Below, piece after piece: positions 8,032-16,775 of a DNA stretch of 35,622 bases. The translations under genes were made by a program, and so were the position numbers. The DNA is from Actinomyces sp. ICM47 (GTDB lineage: Bacteria > Actinomycetota > Actinomycetes > Actinomycetales > Actinomycetaceae), in assembly GCF_000278725.1 (NCBI RefSeq), contig NZ_ALCA01000078.1, positions 1 to 35,622 of the forward strand. The letters are read 5' to 3'. The notes under the pieces were generated by a model, which saw only the letters and a program-made list of their open reading frames with translations, had not been told where the DNA came from and did no database searches. Numbering within the stretch: position 1 is the stretch's first letter; each line of letters begins with the position of its first letter.

Positions 8032-8498
8032 GCGCCTACCTGCTGATTCGTGTCCTTCTGCTGCTCGCACTCGCCGTCATCGCGTGGTGGCTCACGCGCC
8101 CGGTCTCCTCCGCGTCCTCCCTCGCGATGCGCCGCATCGGGATCGGCGCACTCGTCGCTGCTGCCGTTGTCGCAATCCTCGTGCCGTCCCTGGCGAACAG
8201 GCTGGCGCACGTGATCGGCGTTGATCGCGGGGTGAACCTGATAGTCTACGGCCTTGTCGTCGCGTTGATCGCTCAGATGGTCACCGCCTACCGGCGCGAA
8301 GCGCGCATGGAGGCACGTGTGGCGGCGCTCGCGCGTGCGCTAGCGCTGGCGGGGGTGCGTCCTCCTGACGAGGCAGTGGTTTCCACCGGCGATCACTCCC
8401 CTGAGACGAGGGATCCTCAGCAAGTGGAACACGCCGCTTCCCCACCACATTCCCCGACAAACACGACCGATAACGATATGGTTACAAGTGATGAGTAA
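8028..8498 (+). CDS. DUF2304 small membrane protein
   Basis: A 156-residue protein. Three hydrophobic segments are visible at about 4-22, 37-57 and 66-85, followed by a charged helix (YRREARMEARVAALARALALAG) and a disordered, acidic C-terminal tail. This topology and its position directly after a GT2 gene (4-base ATGA overlap) match DUF2304, thought to help the soluble GT2 partner at the membrane or to move the lipid-linked sugar. That role is inference. Its end overlaps the start of the LCP gene by 8 bases, so 7333-11687 is probably one operon. Confidence 0.82.
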   Translation: MSAYLLIRVLLLLALAVIAWWLTRPVSSASSLAMRRIGIGALVAAAVVAILVPSLANRLAHVIGVDRGVNLIVYGLVVALIAQMVTAYRREARMEARVAALARALALAGVRPPDEAVVSTGDHSPETRDPQQVEHAASPPHSPTNTTDNDMVTSDE

Positions 8499-9810
8499 CA
8501 TGAATCTGCGACCGATCCAGCACTCGGCTGTTAACTTTGGGCGCTTTGGCCTCCTGCGATATACGCTCACCATCCTGATGGTCGGCGCTCTCTTCGCCAC
8601 GTCAACGGCGTGCTTCCTCTACGCCAAAATCAGTGCCGATTTCGCCGACCGAGTCGTGGACATCGGCGACTATCAGATCGACGGGAACGCTCAGGCGACC
8701 CCGGATTCGTTTGACGGCCGCGCCCTCAACATTCTCGTCGTCGGCACGGACTCGCGTAACGGCGACAGCGGCAATGTCGGTGCAGGTGACGAGGAGGAGG
8801 TCCCCGGCCTTCGCAACGACTCGACGATGGTTATCCACGTCAGCGCCGACCGCTCTCGTGTTCAGGTCGTGTCGATTCCGCGCGACACGCTGGTCGATAT
8901 CCCCGCGTGTAAGCACCGCGACGGATCGACCAGCGAGCCCATCGAAGAAGAGATGTTCAACAACTCCATGTTCTACGGTGCCGACGGTGGTAACACCGAC
9001 GCCGACATCGCGCCCGGTATTGCGTGCGTGAAGTCGACCATCGAGAACATGTCGGGCATGACGATCGATTCCTTCATGGTCGTGAACTTCGCCGGCTTCA
9101 TCAAGATGATCGACGCCCTGGGCGGTATCTGGTTCAACATCCCTAATCACATCGAAGATGAGTCCGCTCAGCTGTACATCGACGCGGGATGCTGGAAGTT
9201 GGACGGCACTCAGTCGCTGGCCTACATGCGCTCGCGCAAGGGCCAGGGCGATGGCTCCGACATCTCTCGTATCGGCCGCCAACAGCAGCTCATCTCCGCG
9301 ATGCTTCGCGAGCTTCAGGCCAAGGACTACGTCACCGACTCCGGCGCGCTCCTCACCTTCCTGCAGGCCGCGATCCAGTCTGTCAACGTCTCCCCGAACC
9401 TGGGCGATGCCAGCGCAGATACTAATTTGCTGCTCAATGTCCTGTCGAAGATCGACCGCACGAACATCCAGTTTGTGACGATGCCCGTCGAAGAGCCCTA
9501 CTGGGATCCGAACCGACGCATTGCTGCTGAACCGATGGCCCGCAACATGTGGACCGCGCTCAAGCAGGACAAGGCGCTGCCCGTGGGTACGACCTACACG
9601 GATGGCAACGGCGCGCAGCTGGTGGTCCCCGACCCGAAGGCTGCACAGGCCGTGCCCTCGCCGACGCCCTCTGCGGCCGACACTCAGAACGCCGGTCAGC
9701 CCCAGAGCACCACGGACAATACCGAGCAGTCGGCCTCCGTTGAGAACAACGCAGCCAACGAGGCTGCCGCCCAGAAGAACGCCGCCACCTGCCCGCCGAA
9801 AGACAAATGA
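8491..9810 (+). CDS. LytR-CpsA-Psr (LCP) family cell-wall glycopolymer ligase
   Basis: A 439-residue membrane-anchored protein. A cytoplasmic N-terminus is followed by one transmembrane helix (about 22-46). The LCP catalytic domain begins at ALNILVVGTDSRNG. It includes RNDSTMVIHVS and VVSIPRDTLVDIP, whose arginines and aspartates bind the polyprenyl pyrophosphate, and continues to LAYMRSRKGQGDGSDISRIGRQQQLI. The last 70 residues are Pro/Ser/Asn/Gln-rich. LCP proteins transfer lipid-linked polysaccharide to peptidoglycan outside the membrane. It lies in an operon with GT2 and DUF2304 genes and overlaps the second LCP gene (ATGA), so this locus most likely ends in wall attachment of its product. 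Confidence 0.93.
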   Translation: MSNMNLRPIQHSAVNFGRFGLLRYTLTILMVGALFATSTACFLYAKISADFADRVVDIGDYQIDGNAQATPDSFDGRALNILVVGTDSRNGDSGNVGAGDEEEVPGLRNDSTMVIHVSADRSRVQVVSIPRDTLVDIPACKHRDGSTSEPIEEEMFNNSMFYGADGGNTDADIAPGIACVKSTIENMSGMTIDSFMVVNFAGFIKMIDALGGIWFNIPNHIEDESAQLYIDAGCWKLDGTQSLAYMRSRKGQGDGSDISRIGRQQQLISAMLRELQAKDYVTDSGALLTFLQAAIQSVNVSPNLGDASADTNLLLNVLSKIDRTNIQFVTMPVEEPYWDPNRRIAAEPMARNMWTALKQDKALPVGTTYTDGNGAQLVVPDPKAAQAVPSPTPSAADTQNAGQPQSTTDNTEQSASVENNAANEAAAQKNAATCPPKDK

Positions 9811-11687
9811 GCACTCCTCCCTCGTTCACGCCCAACCCGAAACGACGCCGCCCCGACTTCGATGACGCGCACGTCATCGGCCAGGAGGCTCCCTCCGGCG
9901 CGCCCGTCCCCCCGTCTGAGGGGATCGCGCCGCAGATGTGGAGGATTTCCGAGGACGGTGCCGACTCCTCGCGCCCGCTGATGCCGCCGACCCTGGATCA
10001 GCCCCAGCGCGATCCGTCCTCGCTGTTTCCGAGGCGTTCCGCTCCTACCCCGCCCCCGTCGTTCGCGCCGGGATCGGCCGCGCGCAAGTCGTTGCGCACG
10101 CGCCAGGCGGACTCGTCACAGAACCCGTCGTCCTCCCCCCAGGCGACGCACCCTGTCCCGACACCGTCGTCCTCCCCCCAGGCGACGCACCCTGTCCCGA
10201 CACCGTCGTCCTCCCCCCAGGCGACGTACCCTGTTCCGACACCTGCGTCCTCCCCCAAGGGGGCGTATCCTGTTCCGACACCTGCGTCCTCCGCCCGTCG
10301 GAGTGCGCCGGTTCCGAATCCGCCTGCCACGCCCGACGAGACGACGGTTGCTCCGAACCCGCCTGCCACGCCCGACGAGACGACGGTTGCTCCGAACCCG
10401 CCGTCCTTCGCGCCTGGCTCCAGCAACGCTGCAACGTCCCGCACCCCAGCGGCTCCCAGCTTCGCACCCGGTTCCGGCAACACTGCGACGCCCCGCACCC
10501 CTGCGGCTCCCAGCTTCGCACCTGGCTCCAGCAACACTGCAACGCCCCGCACCCCAGCGGCTCCCAGCTTCGCGCCCGGCTCCGGCAACGCTGCAACGCC
10601 CCGCACCCCAGCGGCTCCCAGCTTCGCGCCCTCGGGTAACGGGCCGCGCCAGGCGAGCGCCACACGCTCCCAGGCAGTCCCCGACCCGGTCCCCACACCC
10701 GGCGCTACGCCGTCGCGCACCGCTCCGGCGACAGCTCCGAGGCCTCGGCGCAAGCGCCGCCGACGCCTGGTCCTCAAGACGCTGTCTGTTCTCCTGGTCA
10801 TTGTTCTCGCGTGGGGCGGATTCCTCGTGTGGGACGCGAACACGAACATCGGGCGCGTGAGCGCACTGTCGGGCGCCTCGGATACGGCCGGTACGACGTA
10901 CCTGTTGGCCGGTTCGGACTCGCGTGCGGACGGCGCCGTGCAGGACGGCTTTGAGGGATCCGAGCGCGCTGACTCGATCATGCTGGTCAACATCGCGGCG
11001 AACGGCCAGGCTGTTGCTGTGTCGATTCCCCGCGATACCTACGCTGAGATTCCCGGCGTCGGCTGGGACAAGATCAACGCTTCCTACGCCTACGGCGGCC
11101 CCCAGCTCCTGGTCGAGACAGTCGAGAAGCTGACGGGTTTGACCGTCGATCACTTCGTGCAGATCGGCATGGGTGCGGTGCCCGACATGGTGGACGCGGT
11201 CGGCGGCGTGGAGCTGTGCTACGACCACGACTCGAACGACGAGTATTCGGGCCTGAACTGGACTGCTGGCTGCCACACGGTGGACGGCCCCACCGCCCTG
11301 CAGTTCTCGCGTATGCGATACCAGGATCCGGAGGGCGATATCGGTCGTACGAAGCGTCAGCGTCAGGTGATCTCCAAGGTCGTGTCCGAGGCCGCATCCC
11401 CCGCGACCCTCATCAACCCCGCGCGGACCCTACGCGTGGAGCGCGCTGGTTCCAAGTCGTTCACTGTCGATGAGGATTCCTCGATCATGACGGTTGCTTC
11501 CCTCGTGATGGCGCTGCGCAGCGCCTCGTCCGACGAGCTGATGGGTGTCCCGCCCATCGAGTCGCTGGACTATACGACCAGCGCGGGTGCCTCGGCGGTC
11601 CTGCTGCGTGACGAGACGGCCCCTGACTTCTTCGCCAAGCTGCGCTCCGGCAAACTCACGACCTCGGATCTCAACCAGATCGGCTGA
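9807..11687 (+). CDS. LCP family protein with long proline-rich repeat N-terminus
   Basis: A 626-residue LCP protein. Residues 1-315 are predicted cytoplasmic, disordered and Pro/Ala/Ser/Thr-rich, with seven 13-residue and four 18-residue tandem repeats. PRPRRKRRRR precedes a transmembrane helix at about 321-342. The catalytic domain runs from TTYLLAGSDSRAD through SERADSIMLVNI and VAVSIPRDTYAEIP to LQFSRMRYQDPEGDIGRTKRQRQVI, with all the expected Arg/Asp residues. It is much longer than usual LCP proteins (about 300-450) only because of the repeat tail. Role: wall attachment of the glycopolymer, perhaps partly redundant with the preceding LCP. The tail could recruit cytoplasmic or membrane partners; that is inference. 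Overlaps the preceding gene by 4 bases. Confidence 0.93.
   Translation: MSTPPSFTPNPKRRRPDFDDAHVIGQEAPSGAPVPPSEGIAPQMWRISEDGADSSRPLMPPTLDQPQRDPSSLFPRRSAPTPPPSFAPGSAARKSLRTRQADSSQNPSSSPQATHPVPTPSSSPQATHPVPTPSSSPQATYPVPTPASSPKGAYPVPTPASSARRSAPVPNPPATPDETTVAPNPPATPDETTVAPNPPSFAPGSSNAATSRTPAAPSFAPGSGNTATPRTPAAPSFAPGSSNTATPRTPAAPSFAPGSGNAATPRTPAAPSFAPSGNGPRQASATRSQAVPDPVPTPGATPSRTAPATAPRPRRKRRRRLVLKTLSVLLVIVLAWGGFLVWDANTNIGRVSALSGASDTAGTTYLLAGSDSRADGAVQDGFEGSERADSIMLVNIAANGQAVAVSIPRDTYAEIPGVGWDKINASYAYGGPQLLVETVEKLTGLTVDHFVQIGMGAVPDMVDAVGGVELCYDHDSNDEYSGLNWTAGCHTVDGPTALQFSRMRYQDPEGDIGRTKRQRQVISKVVSEAASPATLINPARTLRVERAGSKSFTVDEDSSIMTVASLVMALRSASSDELMGVPPIESLDYTTSAGASAVLLRDETAPDFFAKLRSGKLTTSDLNQIG
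10128..10400 (+). repeat. Seven in-frame 39-bp tandem repeats in the LCP gene
   Basis: Seven 13-residue units (residues 108-198), from SSSPQATHPVPTP through ASSPKGAYPVPTP to PATPDETTVAPNP. The first three are nearly identical in DNA, and the last two are identical to each other in protein. All lengths are multiples of three, so copy-number change would keep the frame. Confidence 0.9.
10401..10616 (+). repeat. Four in-frame 54-bp tandem repeats in the LCP gene
   Basis: Four 18-residue units of the type PSFAPGSGNTATPRTPAA (residues 199-270), plus a partial fifth. DNA similarity between units is high, indicating recent expansion. They follow the 39-bp array without a gap. Confidence 0.9.
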
Positions 11688-11717
11688 CGTCCTCAGGTGC
11701 GCCCGAGCGCAGAACAA

Positions 11718-11761
11718 GCCGCGGCCTCGTTCCCTCACAACAGAAGGGACGAGGCCGCGGC
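11718..11761. terminator. Bidirectional terminator between LCP gene and galE
   Basis: GCCGCGGCCTCGT pairs with ACGAGGCCGCGGC, extended by a CCC/GGG block with one bulged T, and a short loop. It sits between two convergent genes, so it can serve both. It shares the GGCCTCGT core with other terminators in the window. Confidence 0.8.
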
Positions 11762-11784
11762 CGTGTCAGGCGTTAAAGAGGCTC

Positions 11785-12780
11785 TCAGGCACCGGGTACC
11801 GTGATGGGTCGCGGACCTGCCTGCCAGCCTTCCCAGGCGGAAGTGAGGATCTCGTCGAGACCGTTGTTGGCCTTCCAGCCCAGGTCCACGCCGATGGACA
11901 GCGGGTCACCGATGAGCTTGGGCGGATCGCCGGCGCGGCGCTCGAGGACCTCGACGGGGAAGTCCCAGCCGATGACGCGGCGCAGGCCGTCGATGATCTC
12001 CTGGACGGAGGTGCCCAGGCCGGTACCGACGTTGTAAGTGTGGTGGTCGGGCTGGCGGCCTTCGGCGAGGACGTCGAGGGCGGCGATGTGGGCCTCGGCC
12101 AGGTCCATGACGTGGATGTAGTCGCGCACGCAGGTGCCGTCCGGGGTGTCGTAGTCGGCACCGAAGATCTTGGCGCTCTCCCCGCGCTCGAGGCGGTCGA
12201 GAACCATGGGGATGAGGTTCATGATGGCGGGGTCGGCCAGGTCGGGCCAGCCGGCACCGGCGACGTTGAAGTAGCGCAGGCCGATCCACTTCAGATCCCA
12301 TGCGCGCTCGCAGTCGGCCATCATCCACTCGCCGATCAGCTTGGTTTCGCCGTAGGGGTTGATGGGGTGGCCAGCCATGTCTTCGGTGACGACCTCGGCG
12401 GTGGGCATGCCGTAGACGGCGGCGGAGGAGGAGAAAATCATCTGGTCGACGCCCGCGTCCTCCATGGCAGCCAGGACGTTGGCCATGCCGCCGATGTTCT
12501 GCGCGTAGTACCAGGCGGGGCGCTTGACGGATTCTCCGACCTGCTTGCGGGCGGAGAAGTGGATGACGGCGGTGACGTCCTCGTCCATCATGAGGGTGGA
12601 CAGGGTGGACCGCGCTTCGTCCGTGGCGACGTCGAGGCGAACCAGGGGCGTATCCCCGACCCGGGCGGCGTTCGAGGTGGACAGGTCGTCGACGACGACG
12701 ACGCGATCCCCGCGCTGACGCAGGAGGCGGACAACATGGGCGCCGATGTAGCCGGCACCGCCACAAACGAGAATGCTCAT
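11785..12780 (-). CDS. galE: UDP-glucose 4-epimerase
   Basis: A 331-residue short-chain dehydrogenase/reductase. VCGGAGYIGAHVV (5-17) is the NAD-binding G-x-x-G-x-x-G. SSSAAVYG includes the catalytic serine (about 118-120). NPYGETK gives the Y-x-x-x-K pair (Y143, K147). RYFNVAGA and the late CVRDYIHVMDLAEAH segment are typical of GalE. It interconverts UDP-glucose and UDP-galactose (possibly also the N-acetyl forms), supplying galactosyl donors for the surface polysaccharide next to it. The start is leaderless-type: TATCCT ends six bases before the ATG. It converges on the LCP operon and follows purE on the same strand after 61 bases holding a hairpin, so it is probably transcribed on its own. 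Confidence 0.95.
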   Translation of the reverse strand: MSILVCGGAGYIGAHVVRLLRQRGDRVVVVDDLSTSNAARVGDTPLVRLDVATDEARSTLSTLMMDEDVTAVIHFSARKQVGESVKRPAWYYAQNIGGMANVLAAMEDAGVDQMIFSSSAAVYGMPTAEVVTEDMAGHPINPYGETKLIGEWMMADCERAWDLKWIGLRYFNVAGAGWPDLADPAIMNLIPMVLDRLERGESAKIFGADYDTPDGTCVRDYIHVMDLAEAHIAALDVLAEGRQPDHHTYNVGTGLGTSVQEIIDGLRRVIGWDFPVEVLERRAGDPPKLIGDPLSIGVDLGWKANNGLDEILTSAWEGWQAGPRPITVPGA

Positions 12781-12786
12781 GGCTTC

Positions 12787-12792
12787 AGGATA
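12787..12792 (-). promoter_or_regulatory. -10 box for leaderless galE
   Basis: On the minus strand TATCCT, then GAAGCC, then ATG. It is the same hexamer and spacing as at the GT4 gene starting at 1288. No ribosome site is visible. Confidence 0.55.
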
Positions 12793-12806
12793 CGACGGTG
12801 GGAGCG

Positions 12807-12826
12807 CCCGCGCCTACCCGCGCGGG
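12807..12826 (-). terminator. Short GC hairpin after purE
   Basis: CCCGCGC (12807-12813) pairs with GCGCGGG (12820-12826) around a six-base loop, 16 bases after the purE stop. It is all GC with no T-tract; a weak terminator or attenuator before galE. Confidence 0.4.
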
Positions 12827-12841
12827 GCTTGTGGGGGCTTG

Positions 12842-13396
12842 TCAGTAGTCCTCGGCGACGCGCTTGGCGAGGGCTGCGCCCTTGGCGCTGGCGACGTCGC
12901 GCAGGTCCTTCTGGAAGTCGCGCATGTGTGCGCGCAGACCTTCACACCACGGTCCTTCTCCGGCGCCGAGGATACGGGCCGCGAGCAGCCCGGCGTTGCG
13001 CGCGCCCGCGATGGACACGGTCGCGACGGGTACGCCGGCGGGCATTTGGACGATGGAGTGCAGGGAGTCCACGCCGTCGAGGTGCTTGAGGGGAACGGGC
13101 ACGCCGATGACGGGCAGCTCGGTGAGGGCGGCAAGCATGCCGGGAAGGTGGGCGGCACCGCCGGCTCCGGCGATGATGACGCGCAGCCCCCGCTCCGAGG
13201 CGCTCCTCCCGTAGGCGACCATGTCCTCGGGCATGCGGTGGGCGGAGACGACGCCGACTTCGCAGCCGATGGCGAACTCGGCGAGGGCTGCGACGGCGGG
13301 TTCCATGGTGGGCCAGTCGGAGTCGGAACCCATGACAACGCCGACGAGGGGGTTGTCGCTGGTGGCCGTGAGCTGGATGTCGAGGTCGGTGGTCAT
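12842..13396 (-). CDS. purE: N5-carboxyaminoimidazole ribonucleotide mutase
   Basis: A 184-residue class I Pur[17 protein letters not shown] (17-31) forms the phosphate/substrate loop, [11 protein letters not shown] holds the catalytic histidine (about 53), and [28 protein letters not shown] is the conserved core. It converts N5-CAIR to CAIR in purine synthesis. AAAGGA lies before the ATG at 13396; an in-frame start further upstream is not supported. It is downstream of purK on the same strand with a 64-base gap, so the two consecutive steps are coexpressed. The final helix (RVAEDY) is complete. Confidence 0.95.
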   Translation of the reverse strand: MTTDLDIQLTATSDNPLVGVVMGSDSDWPTMEPAVAALAEFAIGCEVGVVSAHRMPEDMVAYGRSASERGLRVIIAGAGGAAHLPGMLAALTELPVIGVPVPLKHLDGVDSLHSIVQMPAGVPVATVSIAGARNAGLLAARILGAGEGPWCEGLRAHMRDFQKDLRDVASAKGAALAKRVAEDY

Positions 13397-13460
13397 GGGC
13401 GGTCCTTTCGGGAGGGGACGAGGCCGGGGCGCTCTCGCCGTTCGGCCGACGGTTGGGGGG

Positions 13461-14615
13461 TCAGTCGGTGGCGGAGGTGCCGTGCAGGGCCTCAACGGCG
13501 GCCCGTGCGCGCGTCAGGGCCACGTCCGGGTCCTTGTCGACGACGGTGACGTGGCCGAGCTTGCGGCCCGGGCGCACCTCTTTGCCGTAGAGGTGGACTT
13601 TCGCTCCGCCTCCCCCGGCTTCATAGGCGGCGGCGAGGGCACGCGCGGGCTGGTTGTAGGCGGAACCCAGCAGGTTAACCATGACGACGTGCGTGCCCGG
13701 GGCCTTGAGGTCGGTAGAGCCGAGTGGCAGGTCCAGGACGGCGCGCAGGTGTTGCTCGAACTGGCTGGTGACGGCCCCATCGATGGTCCAGTGTCCGGTG
13801 TTGTGGGGGCGCATGGCCAGCTCGTTGACGAGGACGCGCTCGTCCGCTCCCTCTCCGACGACGAACATCTCGACGGCCAGGACGCCGGTGACGCCCAGCT
13901 CCCCGGCAATGCGTTCTCCGATGCGGCGCGCTTCGTCCGCTGTCTCGGGTCGGATACCGGTCGCGGGAGCCGTGACCTCAGCACACACGCCGCCCACTTG
14001 GACGGTGGAGGCGACGGGCCAGGAGGCAACCTCGCCCGAGGGGGTGCGCGCCAGCAGGGCCGCCACTTCACCCGTGAAGGGCACCAGGGCCTCGGCCAGG
14101 AGCGGGCCGCTTCCCCACCATGACTCGACGTCGGCGGGGCTGTGGGCCACCGCGACGCCGTGGCCGTCGTAGCCGCCTCGTGGAGTCTTGACGATGAGGG
14201 GCCAGCCGATGACCGCTCCGAAACGCTCCAGCTCAGCCGCGTTATCGACGCGCGCCCATGCCGGGCAGGGGATGCCCATCTCACTCAAGCGCGCGCGCAT
14301 CTGAAGCTTGTCCTGGGCGTACAGGAGAGCGGCGGCCGGGGGTTGCACGGAGACGACGCGCGCGGCCTCCTCCATGGTTTGGGCAGGAATATGCTCATGT
14401 TCGAAAGTGAGGACGTCCGCACCGTCGATGAGCGCGCGAACGGCGTCCAGATCCTTGGGGGCACCGACAGCCTTGTCGACGGTCACCAGACCGGTCGACC
14501 CATCCTCGGCCTCGACGAGGGCCCGAAGGTTAATGCCGAGCGCGATAGCGCTCTCCTGCATCATGCGTGCCAGCTGTCCGCCGCCGATGACGGCCACGGT
14601 GGGAGGAGTCAACAT
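13461..14615 (-). CDS. purK: N5-carboxyaminoimidazole ribonucleotide synthase
   Basis: A 384-residue ATP-grasp enzyme. [19 protein letters not shown] at the N-terminus is the PurK signature. [18 protein letters not shown] is the ATP-grasp lysine and glycine loop. VLAVEMFV, then [19 protein letters not shown], give the metal-binding and substrate region. It carboxylates AIR to N5-CAIR using ATP and bicarbonate, the step before PurE. The ATG at 14615 was preferred to TTG/GTG codons upstream because the family's N-terminal strand begins right after it. Only 33 bases separate it from the sensor kinase gene on the same strand. Confidence 0.95.
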   Translation of the reverse strand: MLTPPTVAVIGGGQLARMMQESAIALGINLRALVEAEDGSTGLVTVDKAVGAPKDLDAVRALIDGADVLTFEHEHIPAQTMEEAARVVSVQPPAAALLYAQDKLQMRARLSEMGIPCPAWARVDNAAELERFGAVIGWPLIVKTPRGGYDGHGVAVAHSPADVESWWGSGPLLAEALVPFTGEVAALLARTPSGEVASWPVASTVQVGGVCAEVTAPATGIRPETADEARRIGERIAGELGVTGVLAVEMFVVGEGADERVLVNELAMRPHNTGHWTIDGAVTSQFEQHLRAVLDLPLGSTDLKAPGTHVVMVNLLGSAYNQPARALAAAYEAGGGGAKVHLYGKEVRPGRKLGHVTVVDKDPDVALTRARAAVEALHGTSATD

Positions 14616-14648
14616 ATCGCGTTCCACGCCTCCCAATCTACCGCTCTC

Positions 14649-15977
14649 CTAGAAGCGACGCGAGCGGCGTCCCATGGAAATGAGCGGCCCTTCGGGCATG
14701 ACGCGATCAGGGTCCAGGGACGCCGGGATTGCGGCGACGGATATCGTGAAAACGGGGGGAATGTTGGACTTGAGTTCCAGGCGCCCGCCCATCGCCTGGG
14801 CCAGGTCGTGGGCGAGGGCCAGGCCGATGCCCGTCGAACCGTGTCCAGACACACCCTTTTCGAAGATGTCGGGTGCCAGGGCTTCGTCGATACCTTCGCC
14901 TTCGTCGCTGACCTCAATGATAACGCCGCGTTTGGAGGAACCGGCGTGCGCCCACACGCGCGTCATTCCATCTCCGTAACGCAGGGAGTTTTCGATGAGC
15001 GTGGCCAGCACCTGTCCGAGTTTGCCGGCGTCGGCCAGGATTGGGCGCTCGGCCTCGTCGAGAAAGACGAGGGGACGGCCTGCCGCCTTAAACTGGTCCT
15101 CCCACTCTTCGCGGGCGGTGTTGAAGACTTCGAGGATGTGGATGGCCTCGGTTTGCCCACCGTTTTGGCGCTTGGAGACATCGAGGAGTTCGGAAACGAC
15201 GTTGGTCATGCGCTCGACCTGTTCGAGGCAGGTGCGGGCTTCGGCACGCACTTCCTCCTCGGAGGAGATGAGTTCAATTTCCTCCAGGCGCATCGACAGG
15301 GCAGTGAGCGGCGTGCGCAGCTGGTGGGAGGCGTCGGCGGCGGCTTGGCGCTCGGCGGCGAGGCGTCCGGCCATGCGCTCGCCTGTGCGGGCGAGTTCCT
15401 CGGAGACCAGGTCGATCTCTTCGATGCCGGATTCTTCAACGCGGGCGCGCACGCCGCCGGAGCCGATCTGCTCAGCCTGTGCGGCCAGGTAGATGAGGGG
15501 CGCGGACAGGGAACGCGAGAGCGAGCGAGCCATGAGCAAGCCGATCAGCATAGAGCCGATCATGCCAGCACCGAACATGCCGCACGCCCACAGGATGCGG
15601 GTGGTCGCGCCCGAGGCTGAGGAGGTGAGCTGGACACTCACGCCGCTCGGGGACTCCGCAAAGGCTGTCATCGTGCGCCCGATCGGCTCAGTCTCGTCCG
15701 TAATGAGGTTGTGGCCGGGCACGAGAATACGGTAGCTGAGTTCGTCACGGCCCTCATTCTGGTCGGCGACGAGCGCCGCTACTGACTCAGCGTCCGTGCT
15801 TTCGCCCGCCGCGTTGCGACGGTCGATGCTCTGAACGATGCGCTGGGCAGCGACTTCCAGGTCACGCTGCTCGGAAGCCCAGATAGACACCGAGGCAAAA
15901 AACGCGCCGGGCAGGCCCATGACGACGCACACGACAGCGACGACGGAGACAATCATCCTCACCGCGCGTGCGCGCAT
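14649..15977 (-). CDS. Two-component sensor histidine kinase
   Basis: A 442-residue membrane kinase. TM1 spans about 8-30, an extracellular sensor segment about 32-124, and TM2 about 127-150. A HAMP-like linker follows, then ADASHQLRTPLTAL with the phosphorylated histidine near 218. The ATPase domain shows LIENSLRYGD (N box), VSDEGEGID (G1) and GSTGIGLALAHDLA (G2). AAAGGAGGG precedes the ATG. It is directly downstream of its OmpR-type regulator (23 bases), the usual actinobacterial order. The extracellular domain has no recognised ligand fold. Downstream purK is close enough to share the transcript. Confidence 0.93.
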   Translation of the reverse strand: MRARAVRMIVSVVAVVCVVMGLPGAFFASVSIWASEQRDLEVAAQRIVQSIDRRNAAGESTDAESVAALVADQNEGRDELSYRILVPGHNLITDETEPIGRTMTAFAESPSGVSVQLTSSASGATTRILWACGMFGAGMIGSMLIGLLMARSLSRSLSAPLIYLAAQAEQIGSGGVRARVEESGIEEIDLVSEELARTGERMAGRLAAERQAAADASHQLRTPLTALSMRLEEIELISSEEEVRAEARTCLEQVERMTNVVSELLDVSKRQNGGQTEAIHILEVFNTAREEWEDQFKAAGRPLVFLDEAERPILADAGKLGQVLATLIENSLRYGDGMTRVWAHAGSSKRGVIIEVSDEGEGIDEALAPDIFEKGVSGHGSTGIGLALAHDLAQAMGGRLELKSNIPPVFTISVAAIPASLDPDRVMPEGPLISMGRRSRRF

Positions 15978-16000
15978 GGTGACCCTCCTTTAGCGACGGA

Positions 16001-16678
16001 TTAGCGCGCGCTTTCGAATCGGAAGCCCATCCCGCGCACGGTTGTAATGTAGTGCGGGTCGGTCGCGTCATCGCCGAGTTTACGACGCAGCCAGGACACG
16101 TGCATGTCCAGGGTCTTGGTGGAGCCGGTCGGGTCGGACCCCCAGACCTCGCGCATGAGCGCGTCGCGAGCGACGACGGACCCGGCCTCGCGCAGCAGAA
16201 CGCGCAGCAGGTCGAACTCCTTGGCCGTCAGGCTCAGCTCCACATCGCCGACGAAGGCGCGATGGGCTGCGACGTCCACGCGGATGTCCTGGGCGCGCAG
16301 CTCGCCTTCAGCGGGTTCTGCGACCTGACGACGCAGGAGCGCGCGTACGCGGGCGAGCAGCTCGGCCAGACGGAAGGGCTTGGTCACGTAGTCGTCCGCG
16401 CCCGCGTCGAGGCCGACAACCATGTCAACTTCGTCTGTGCGTGCGGTGAGAATGAGGATCGGGACCCGGTTTCCGGCGGCGCGGATCTCACGGGCGACGT
16501 CGAGGCCGTCCATGTCAGGCAGGCCGAGGTCCAGTACGACCAGGTCGACGTTGCGTGTGTCGGCCAGGGCTGCACCGCCCGTGGCGTGCGCGCGCACGTC
16601 GTATCCTTCCCTGCCCAGGGCCCGCGCGAGGGGCTCGGAGATGGCCGGATCGTCTTCAACGAGGAGAACTGTAGTCAC
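16001..16678 (-). CDS. OmpR/PhoB-family response regulator
   Basis: A 225-residue regulator. The receiver domain has the acidic pocket VEDD (7-10), phospho-acceptor D50 in VVLDLGLPDMDG, and the conserved lysine near 100 in YVTKPF. A winged-helix DNA-binding domain follows (LTAKEFDLLRVLLREAGSVVARDALMREVWG, then DMHVSWLRRKLGDD and ITTVRGMGFRF). The start is GTG. TAAGAT ends six bases before it, so the message is probably leaderless. It is paired with the kinase at 14649-15977. The regulon is unknown, but the linkage to purKE and the cyclase is noted. Confidence 0.93.
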   Translation of the reverse strand: MTTVLLVEDDPAISEPLARALGREGYDVRAHATGGAALADTRNVDLVVLDLGLPDMDGLDVAREIRAAGNRVPILILTARTDEVDMVVGLDAGADDYVTKPFRLAELLARVRALLRRQVAEPAEGELRAQDIRVDVAAHRAFVGDVELSLTAKEFDLLRVLLREAGSVVARDALMREVWGSDPTGSTKTLDMHVSWLRRKLGDDATDPHYITTVRGMGFRFESAR

Positions 16679-16684
16679 GCTCTC

Positions 16685-16690
16685 ATCTTA
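16685..16690 (-). promoter_or_regulatory. -10 box for leaderless response regulator
   Basis: On the minus strand TAAGAT is followed by six bases (GAGAGC) and the GTG start. This suggests the two-component genes have their own promoter as well as any read-through from the cyclase gene. Confidence 0.5.
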
Positions 16691-16775
16691 GCAATTCCGA
16701 ACCAAAACTTTCACCTCTCTTGACCCAAAAAACATGGGCGTCAGAAGTCAACGAAAGACGCTGAGAACGCTCGCG

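Noticed and set aside
6568..8070. 500-codon reading of the acetyltransferase gene
   Set aside because: The extra N-terminal part is antisense to the GT2 gene; the family fold and a good ribosome site place the start at 7242.
10128..10616. CRISPR array suggested by regular repeats
   Set aside because: Repeats are contiguous without unique spacers and stay in frame within a protein gene.
10116..11276. Long minus-strand open frames over the LCP repeats
   Set aside because: Repetition on the plus strand creates repeated antisense frames; the plus strand carries a clear LCP domain.
11545..13089. Plus-strand 514-codon open frame
   Set aside because: Antisense shadow of galE and purE; composition and lack of domains mark it as non-coding.
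14142..15620. Plus-strand 492-codon open frame
   Set aside because: Antisense of purK and the sensor kinase; no ribosome site and no family resemblance.
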